This document shows, one piece after another, positions 32,745 to 37,856 of a stretch of DNA of 37,856 bases. The notes beneath the pieces are model-generated. The model made no database searches. It saw only the letters and a program-made list of their open reading frames with translations, and was not told the origin of the DNA. The stretch lies in NCBI RefSeq assembly GCF_016653355.1, contig NZ_NHSK01000048.1, positions 1 through 37,856 on the forward strand, in the 5' to 3' direction. Origin of the DNA: Rhodoplanes elegans (GTDB taxonomy: Bacteria > Pseudomonadota > Alphaproteobacteria > Rhizobiales > Xanthobacteraceae). The position numbers and the translations under genes were made by a program. How positions within the stretch are numbered: position 1 is the first letter of the stretch; every line of letters starts with the position of its first letter.

Positions 32745-32861
32745 GACGCCTCCGACGTGATCGAAAACAGAGCGAGTGCGGGAAGCGGGGGTGCCGGGTT
32801 CTTGCCTCACGCGGCGCGCGTGCGCAAGAGGCGGGACGCCCCGGCGCCCCTCCACGTGGCG

Positions 32862-33641
32862 TCAGAGCGTGCCGGAGATCCCGAGGTCGGCGAGAGTCTG
32901 GACGGTCAGGGCCCGGGCCGTCGCGCGGGCGGCCGCGACGTCCCCTTCGCAGATCCGGTCGATCAGGGCGATGAGCAGCGCCCGGCTCTTGCGGCCCCGG
33001 CTCCGGGCGAACGCGGCGTTCACGTAGATCAGGGTCTGCTGCAGGGTCCGGTCCCAGATCTCCTGCATCACCCGGTTGCCGGCGGCCGCCAGCAGCCATT
33101 GCGACAGCTTGCCGCCGAACGCCGGATGGCCCTCGTCGAGCTTCGTGAAGGCCGCGTCGATGTTGCGCTTCAGCGCGGCCGCGCCCGCGATGGTCTGCGG
33201 CGTCGGGCTGCGGGCGGCGAGCTCGACCGCGTATTCCAGGAGCGCGAGGCGCACCTGGAACAGCTCGATGATCTCCCGCTCGGAAAGGCGCTTGACCCGC
33301 ACGCCCTGGAACGGCGGGCGCTCGGCGAGCCCGTCCGCCACGACAGCCTGCAAGGCCTCGCGGATCGGGCCGTTGGAAAAGCCGAACTCTTCGCGCAGCT
33401 GCGCCTCGCGGATGCGCTCGCCGGGGGCGTAGACCCCGGTGATGATGCGCTCGCGCAGCACCTCGGCGAGCCACAGGCTGCGCGACGGCGGCGGCGGCTC
33501 CGCCGGGGGACGCTGCACGGCCCGCACCGCGGGCTCGTTCCGCGCCGCGGGCTCGGGCCGTACCGTCCCGCCGGCCCCCGGGGCAGCCGCCCGCCCGCGT
33601 GCCGAAGCCGCAGGCCTGGTGCGTCGTCCCGGTTCCGTCAT
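32862..33641 (-). CDS. GntR-family transcriptional regulator (FCD type)
   Basis: A protein of 259 residues from the ATG at 33641 with GGGGAGAG six bases upstream. After a disordered Ala/Pro/Arg-rich leader of about 50 residues, the winged helix is at about 57-118 (RIITGVYAPGERIREAQLRE, then NGPIREALQAVVADGL). The C-terminal all-helical FCD domain (about 130-250) has the pattern of FadR/VanR regulators that bind small carboxylates and often a metal. It follows the PuuE-type gene by 80 bases on the same strand, so it probably regulates this operon and the divergent transporter genes. The AT-rich palindrome ATTATTAATAAT at 34698-34709 is a possible operator. Confidence 0.88.
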   Translation of the reverse strand: MTEPGRRTRPAASARGRAAAPGAGGTVRPEPAARNEPAVRAVQRPPAEPPPPSRSLWLAEVLRERIITGVYAPGERIREAQLREEFGFSNGPIREALQAVVADGLAERPPFQGVRVKRLSEREIIELFQVRLALLEYAVELAARSPTPQTIAGAAALKRNIDAAFTKLDEGHPAFGGKLSQWLLAAAGNRVMQEIWDRTLQQTLIYVNAAFARSRGRKSRALLIALIDRICEGDVAAARATARALTVQTLADLGISGTL

Positions 33642-33721
33642 CGTCGCGCTCTCCCCGCCGAAGCGCCAGCGCTTACGCGGCCGCCGCGGCGATGACAAGC
33701 CGCCGTGGCCGCCGTGCCGGG

Positions 33722-34576
33722 TCAGAAGAACCGGGCCTTGTAGGAATGCTCGGGCACCGGCGCCGCCAGCGCCCAGTCGGCCAGCTCCTCGTGCCGGGCG
33801 AACCAGACGTCCGGGAACTGCTGCATGTAGCGGACGATCTCCTCGAACACCGACATGATCATCGGCCTTCCGCCGAAGTGACAGTGCAGGGTCAGCACCA
33901 GCATCGACATCGGCTCGGTGCGATAGAGATAGTCGAACGTGCCCTTGTAGACGTCCCACAGGTCGCGTGGGCTCGAGCGCAGCACGCGATTGTCGGTGAA
34001 GTCGCTGTTGGGCACCGCGGCGAGCACCCCGTTCGGCGTCTCGATCCGGTGCGGCAGGTCGATATAGGTCACGTCGGCGTGCCACTTGAGCTTCTCGGCG
34101 GCCAGGAAGCTCGTCGTGTGCTCGGTGAAGGCGAGCACCGAGGAGAGCCAGCCGGTCGGCCGCTTGCCGGCCTTCTCCTCCAGGATGCCGAGGCAGCGCC
34201 CGATGGTCGCCCGCTCCTCCTCCGGCTCCATGTAGGCGAGCAGCGCGTCCTGGGTGTAGTTGTGGCCGCCGACGTCGTGGCCGGAGCGGACGATCTGCGC
34301 CACCGTGTCGGGGAAGAGCTCGGCGCATCGCGCATTGGTGAAGAAGGTGCCGGGGATCTGCAGGCGGTCGAGCGTGCGCACGACGCGCCAGACGCCGACC
34401 CGCGCCCCGTAGGTCGACCAGGCGCGGCCGGCGAGATCGACCGTGCCGGGCTTGAGATGCGTGGTCTGCACCGAGTAGTTCGGCGCCTTTCCCTCGGCCC
34501 AGGTCTCGTACATCACCGTGACGGCGACGGCGACCCGCTTTCCGTTGGGCCATGTCGGCCCGTTCGCGCGTTCCAC
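33722..34576 (-). CDS. PuuE/allantoinase-type polysaccharide-deacetylase-family hydrolase
   Basis: A protein of 284 residues from a GTG at 34576 with GGGAGG about eight bases upstream. The NodB barrel is recognisable (TFFTNARCAELFPD, RSGHDVGGHNYTQ, KRPTGWLSS, LTLHCHFGGRPMI). The TFDD motif that gives metal ligands in classical deacetylases reads VTVMYETWAEG, and the HxxxH pair reads His105-x3-Gln109. These are the differences seen in the PuuE subgroup, which includes cofactor-independent allantoinases. A cyclic amide or ureide is therefore a better guess than chitin. It is divergent from a Bug-type binding protein and upstream of a GntR regulator, so it is probably part of an inducible catabolic set. 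Confidence 0.82.
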   Translation of the reverse strand: MERANGPTWPNGKRVAVAVTVMYETWAEGKAPNYSVQTTHLKPGTVDLAGRAWSTYGARVGVWRVVRTLDRLQIPGTFFTNARCAELFPDTVAQIVRSGHDVGGHNYTQDALLAYMEPEEERATIGRCLGILEEKAGKRPTGWLSSVLAFTEHTTSFLAAEKLKWHADVTYIDLPHRIETPNGVLAAVPNSDFTDNRVLRSSPRDLWDVYKGTFDYLYRTEPMSMLVLTLHCHFGGRPMIMSVFEEIVRYMQQFPDVWFARHEELADWALAAPVPEHSYKARFF

Positions 34577-34676
34577 TGGACATCCTCCCGATCGTACCTC
34601 CGCCGGTGCTGAGAGCCGTCCCATCGATGCGGCGTCGCGCGTCTCGGTCCGGCGCGACGATTTCGACGGAGGGGAA

Positions 34677-34709
34677 TTGCGTCGCGGCCTCTGATTAATT
34701 ATTAATAAT
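34677..34709 (+). promoter_or_regulatory. Promoter and AT-rich palindrome for the Bug operon
   Basis: TTGCGT at 34677-34682, a 17-base spacer and TATTAA at 34700-34705 (four of six each). The palindrome ATTATTAATAAT at 34698-34709 covers the -10, a position where a bound GntR regulator would block transcription. It is the most AT-rich spot of this part of the window. Confidence 0.45.
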
Positions 34710-34778
34710 CTGCAAGTCAAGAACGAGCGGCATCCGCGCCGCACGAGGAAACGCAGAAAAGCAAGAGAGGAGCCGACC

Positions 34779-35879
34779 ATGCGCCTGCTTCGGCAGCTCG
34801 CGACCGTCGTCGCCACGGCGACCGGACCCGCCGTCTTCAGCACCGGCCTGATCAGCACCGCCGTGATCGGCACCGTCGTGATCAGCACCGTCGTGATCAG
34901 CACCGTCGTGATCAGCACCGTCCTGGCGACGGTGTCCGGTCCGGCGGCGGCCCAACCCGGGGCGAAGGATGCCGCCCGAGACTCCTGGCCCGACCGTCCG
35001 ATCCGCTTCATCGTCACCTCGGCGGCCGGTGGCGGCATCGACCTGATGGCGCGCCTGCTCGCCGAGGGCCTGAGCAGCGAGCTGCCGCAACGCGTGATCG
35101 TCGAGAACAACGGCGCCGCCGGCGGCCTGATCGCCACCCGCACGGTCGCCAAGGCGGAGCCCGACGGCTACACGTTCCTGTTCTCGGGACCCGGCATGGC
35201 GTCGCTGCCCTATGTCTACAAGACCCCGGGCTTCGACGTGCGCCGCGACTTCGAGAGCGTCTCGCTGGTGACGCGCTATCCGCTCGTGATGGTGACGTCG
35301 CCGGACGTGCCGGCCAAAACGCTGCCCGAGTTCATCGCGCTGGTGAAGAAGAACCCCGGCAAGTACGCGTTCGGCTCGAGCGGCATCGGTGGCGCCTCGC
35401 ACATCCCGCTCGAGGCGTTCAAGGCCAGCGCCGGGCTCGACATGGTCCACGTGCCCTACCGCGGCAGCGGCCAGACGACGGCGGCGCTGCTCGGTGGCCA
35501 GATCCATCTCGTCATCGACGGGCTGGCGCCGCAACTCCCCAACATCGAGGACGGCCGCGTGCGGGCGCTCGCCGTCACCACGACCGAGCGATCGCCGAAG
35601 CGGCCGGACCTTCCGACCGTCGCGGAGACGCTGCCGGGCTTCGCCTTTCCCATGTGGGTCGCCGTCTTCGCGCCGGCCAAGACGCCCGCCGCCATCGTCG
35701 AGCGCATGTCGAAGGCGATCGCCGCGGCCGTGAAGTCACCGGCCGTCGCCAAGCGGTTCGACGAGCTGGTGGTCGATCCGGTGGGCTCCTCGCCCAAGGA
35801 GCTCGACCGCTTCCTCGACGAGCAGCTCGCCTTCAACAAGGCGGCGATCGAGAAGGCCGGCATCAGCATCCAGGAGTGA
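34779..35879 (+). CDS. Bug-family tripartite tricarboxylate transporter substrate-binding protein
   Basis: A protein of 366 residues, a little longer than the usual 320-330 because of an expanded signal peptide. The Bug pattern is clear: WPDRPIRFIVTSAAGGGIDLM, RVIVENNGAAGGLIATRTV, PDGYTFLF, ASHIPLEAFKAS and VPYRGSGQTTAALLGGQIHL. Such proteins bind carboxylates or related small molecules in the periplasm. The signal peptide has a VISTV unit repeated five times (bases 34848-34922) and cleavage likely follows SGPAAAQ near residue 60. The ATG at 34779 has GAGAGGAG upstream. No TctA or TctB membrane gene is in the window, so it is an orphan receptor here. It leads an operon with the two genes downstream. 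Confidence 0.92.
   Translation: MRLLRQLATVVATATGPAVFSTGLISTAVIGTVVISTVVISTVVISTVLATVSGPAAAQPGAKDAARDSWPDRPIRFIVTSAAGGGIDLMARLLAEGLSSELPQRVIVENNGAAGGLIATRTVAKAEPDGYTFLFSGPGMASLPYVYKTPGFDVRRDFESVSLVTRYPLVMVTSPDVPAKTLPEFIALVKKNPGKYAFGSSGIGGASHIPLEAFKASAGLDMVHVPYRGSGQTTAALLGGQIHLVIDGLAPQLPNIEDGRVRALAVTTTERSPKRPDLPTVAETLPGFAFPMWVAVFAPAKTPAAIVERMSKAIAAAVKSPAVAKRFDELVVDPVGSSPKELDRFLDEQLAFNKAAIEKAGISIQE
34848..34922 (+). repeat. In-frame 15-bp tandem repeat (five units) in the Bug signal peptide
   Basis: Units start at 34848, 34863, 34878, 34893 and 34908. The last three (34878-34922) are identical copies of GTGATCAGCACCGTC; the first two differ by one or two bases. Each encodes a VISTV-like pentapeptide, so copy-number changes keep the frame but lengthen or shorten the hydrophobic core. 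Confidence 0.85.
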
Positions 35880-35882
35880 GAC

Positions 35883-36359
35883 ATGGTCGCGGAACCGAAC
35901 GGCGGGGGCGGGCGCGATCGGGGCGCCCTCCTCCAGGTGCTCACCGCGCTGGAGGTCGATTATTGGCACGAGGTCGATCTTCATCACGGCCGCGAGGGGC
36001 ACGGCTTCTACGTGCCCGACGGCCTGTTCGTGATCGGCGACACGCGGATGGAGGGCCGCGACGCGGTCCGCGGCTTCTATGCGTGGCGGGAGGCGCGCGG
36101 CGCCCGCACCGCCCGCCATGTCGTCACCAACTTCCGGATCGACCGGGCCGGCGAGGACGAAGCCACCCTGCGCTGCATCCTGCTGCTCTACGCGGCCGAC
36201 GGCGAGCCGGTGCTGCCGTCGCTGCCCGCCATCATGATCGCCGACGTGACGAGCGACTGCGTGCGCCAGGACGGCCGGTGGCTCTACCGATCGCACGTGC
36301 TGACGCCGGTGTTCATGGGCGGCGTGGCGCCGACCATACCGCCGGCGGCCGAACCGTAG
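35883..36359 (+). CDS. NTF2/SnoaL-like protein
   Basis: A protein of 158 residues with an NTF2-fold pattern: helices with DYWHEVDLHHGR, a strand pair GFYVPDGLFVIGD, MEGRDAVRGFYAWREAR, RTARHVVTNFRIDR and a closing strand pair ending WLYRSHVLTPVF. The DxH/HH residues in the first helix resemble catalytic pockets of ring hydroxylase beta or SnoaL-like isomerases, but no activity can be named. It starts three bases after the Bug stop, so it is co-translated and probably acts on the same compound. Confidence 0.8.
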   Translation: MVAEPNGGGGRDRGALLQVLTALEVDYWHEVDLHHGREGHGFYVPDGLFVIGDTRMEGRDAVRGFYAWREARGARTARHVVTNFRIDRAGEDEATLRCILLLYAADGEPVLPSLPAIMIADVTSDCVRQDGRWLYRSHVLTPVFMGGVAPTIPPAAEP

Positions 36360-36418
36360 TATCGGTGCAGGCGGAGCCCCGGCCGGTGTCTCGGCCGCGG
36401 GCCAGGAGGGAGCCCCCG

Positions 36419-37135
36419 ATGCAGGACGTGCTGAACGAGCTCGCGCCCAAGGGCCGCGTGCGCGCCGCCATCAATTTCGGCAACGCCGTGCTGGCCCAGC
36501 AGGACCCGACGACGGGCGAGCCGCGCGGCACCCAGGCGGCGCTCGCCCGCGCCCTCGCCGAACGGCTCGGCGTGGCAGTCGAGTTCGCGACCTACAAGGC
36601 GGCCGGAAAGGTGTTCGAGGCGCTCGCCCGCGACGAATGGGACGTCGCCTTCATGGCGATCGACCCGGTGCGCGCCGCCGAGCTCGACTTCACCGCCCCC
36701 TATGTGCTGATCGAGGCCGGCTGCGTGGTTCCCGAAAACTCCCCCCTGCAGGATGTCGGGGACGTCGACCGGCCGGGCGTGCGCATCGCAGGGGCGCGGG
36801 GCAGCGCCTACGAGCTGCACCTCACCCGCACGCTGAAGCAGGCGGAGCTGGTGCTCGCCCCGAGCGGGCCGGAGGCGCGCGCCCTGTTCCTGAAGGACGG
36901 GCTGGAGGCGGTCGCCGGGGTGCGCCAGGAGCTGGTCGCCTTCGCCGAATCGCATCCCGGCTACCGGGTGATGCCGGGCCGCTTCGTCGGCATCGAGCAG
37001 GCGATCGCCGTGCCCAAGGGCCGCGCCGCCGCGCTCGCCTTTCTGCAAAACTTCATCGCCGAGATGAAGAAGAACGGCTTCGTCGCCCAGGAGCTCGCCG
37101 CGAGCGGCCAGTCGCCGAGCCTGGTGGCGCCGTGA
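36419..37135 (+). CDS. ABC-type amino-acid substrate-binding-like protein without signal peptide
   Basis: A protein of 238 residues of the SBP_bac_3 family from the ATG at 36419 (AGGAGGG eight bases upstream). Typical elements are ALAERLGVAVEFATYKAAGK, WDVAFMAIDPVRAAELDF, TAPYVLIEAGC and AVPKGRAAALAFLQNFI. The N-terminus (MQDVLNELAPKGRVRAAINF) goes straight into the domain and has no signal peptide or lipobox, so the protein as written is cytoplasmic. No permease or ATPase is adjacent. It is the third gene of the Bug operon, 59 bases after the SnoaL-like gene. A cytosolic sensor or enzyme-like role is possible. Confidence 0.85.
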   Translation: MQDVLNELAPKGRVRAAINFGNAVLAQQDPTTGEPRGTQAALARALAERLGVAVEFATYKAAGKVFEALARDEWDVAFMAIDPVRAAELDFTAPYVLIEAGCVVPENSPLQDVGDVDRPGVRIAGARGSAYELHLTRTLKQAELVLAPSGPEARALFLKDGLEAVAGVRQELVAFAESHPGYRVMPGRFVGIEQAIAVPKGRAAALAFLQNFIAEMKKNGFVAQELAASGQSPSLVAP

Positions 37136-37186
37136 AGCACTGTTCGGTCATTCCGGGGCGCGGACCGCCGTCCAGGCCTCTCCGCC

Positions 37187-37274
37187 GTCATGCCCGGCCT
37201 CGTGCCGGGCATCCACGCCTTGATGCTTCTCAGCAAAGAAAGACGTGGATGGCCGGGACAAGCCCGGCCATGAC
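37187..37274. repeat. Nested palindromic intergenic element, family A, copy 3
   Basis: Left hairpin GTCATGCCCGGC-CTCGT-GCCGGGCATCCACG and right hairpin CGTGGATGGCCGGG-ACAAG-CCCGGCCATGAC, with about 24 bases between. It lies between convergent genes and may also end both transcripts. Confidence 0.75.
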
Positions 37275-37295
37275 GAGCCCTGACGTTCAGCGCGC

Positions 37296-37694
37296 TCAGT
37301 TCATTCCGGACGCCGAGGTCGGCTCGATGGCGATCGACAGGCGCTGCTCGCCGGGCTGGCGGTACGGATAGGTGTCGACGCCGAGATACTTCTTGGCCAG
37401 CGAATCGATATGGGCGTCGGCCCCATCCTCGGTGACGCTGCGGACCGTGCCGCGGATCTGCAGGTAGCGATAGGGATTGTCGGGGTCGATGATGGCGAGC
37501 GCGACCGGCCGGCCGGGCGTGAGCGTCTTGGCCTTCACGCGGCCCTTCGCCGTGTTCACCCGCACGACGCCGTCCGTGTAGTCGAACCACACCGGCGTCA
37601 CCTGCGGCGAGCCGTCGGCCATCACGGTGGCGATGCTGGCGAAGGCCTTCTTGTCCTTCAAGAGATCGAGATAGGCGTCCGGAGGCGTGACCAT
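37296..37694 (-). CDS. PPOX-class (pyridoxamine 5'-phosphate oxidase-like) flavoprotein
   Basis: A protein of 132 residues with the split beta-barrel flavin fold: AFASIATVMADGSPQVTPVW, RVNTAKGRVKAKTLTPGRPV, then ALAIIDPDNPYRYLQIRGTV. This is the pattern of the small Rv1155-like PPOX proteins that bind FMN or F420; which cofactor is used here is not visible. A GGGAGA site precedes the ATG at 37694. It is monocistronic and converges on the Bug operon across a palindromic element. Confidence 0.88.
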   Translation of the reverse strand: MVTPPDAYLDLLKDKKAFASIATVMADGSPQVTPVWFDYTDGVVRVNTAKGRVKAKTLTPGRPVALAIIDPDNPYRYLQIRGTVRSVTEDGADAHIDSLAKKYLGVDTYPYRQPGEQRLSIAIEPTSASGMN

Positions 37695-37856
37695 CGATTA
37701 TCTCCCGGGGTCCTGACGGTGTCCTAGGCGCGCCGGCGCGCCGCCGGCACGGTGGTATATAGGGTGGGATGCACCGGCCGACAGGGTCGGGGAGCGCGCC
37801 GGCCCGCCCTTTCCCCGCCGCGCTCGCCGGCCCATATTGCGGCCCATGGCCAAGCC

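Noticed and set aside
34848-34922. Tandem repeat as a CRISPR array
   Set aside because: Units are 15 bases with no spacers, lie in frame inside a signal peptide, and no cas gene is present.
37846-37856. ATGGCCAAGCC at the right edge as the start of a new gene
   Set aside because: Only three codons are visible and no ribosome site precedes it. It could be real (MAK...), but cannot be supported from this window.

Overview
The window is about 37.9 kb of very GC-rich DNA with the gene style of an alphaproteobacterium. Hopanoid genes in the order hpnC-hpnD-hpnE-shc, a periplasmic nitrate reductase operon, betaine-lipid genes, FNR/FixK-type boxes and GTGGATG/CCGGGC nested intergenic palindromes together suggest a Hyphomicrobiales bacterium of the Bradyrhizobium/Rhodopseudomonas/Rhodoplanes type. 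This assignment is an inference, because no rRNA or other taxonomic marker is present. I see no tRNA, rRNA, CRISPR array, transposase or phage gene.

Layout. (1) 1-7387, minus strand: a redox operon of NfnA-like and NfnB/GltD-like flavoproteins, then KorA and KorB (2-oxoacid:ferredoxin oxidoreductase), then a large protein that runs off the left edge and looks like a pyruvate:ferredoxin oxidoreductase C-terminal module with an eroded TPP motif. A TTGA-N6-TCAA box lies upstream. (2) 7961-14531: ispA (minus) divergent from hpnC, hpnD, hpnE and shc (plus), a complete route from C5 units to hopanoids. (3) 14627-21007, minus strand: a nap operon in the order napD-like, napD, napA, napG, napH, napB, napC, with an FNR box at a class II distance from a possible -10 element and an intergenic palindrome between napA and napG. 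(4) 21346-28352, minus strand: a four-gene cassette of an AGE-type (alpha/alpha)6-barrel protein, a double DJ-1/PfpI protein, a double EthD protein and a GH13 branching-enzyme-like protein. I do not recognise it as a described system. (5) 28807-30739, plus strand: btaA-btaB for the betaine lipid DGTS, with a Pho-box-like element upstream. (6) 30844-32744: an H-NS-family protein, a long lower-GC intergenic region, a small ABM monooxygenase-fold protein and an FmdB-type zinc ribbon. (7) 32862-37135: a GntR/FCD regulator and a PuuE-type deacetylase-family hydrolase, divergent from a Bug-type binding protein, an NTF2/SnoaL-like protein and a binding protein without a signal peptide. (8) 37296-37694: a PPOX-type flavoprotein.

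How the parts fit. Two operons (kor-nfn and nap) carry FNR/FixK-like boxes and use oxygen-sensitive or anaerobic chemistry, so both are probably switched by oxygen. Hopanoid and betaine-lipid genes suggest active membrane remodelling, the latter probably under phosphate limitation. The best candidates for undescribed biology are the AGE/DJ-1/EthD/GlgB cassette, the degenerate PFOR-like protein next to an intact KorAB, the tandem NapD-like proteins, and an in-frame 15-bp tandem repeat in a signal peptide. All assignments were made by reading motifs; no database search was run.
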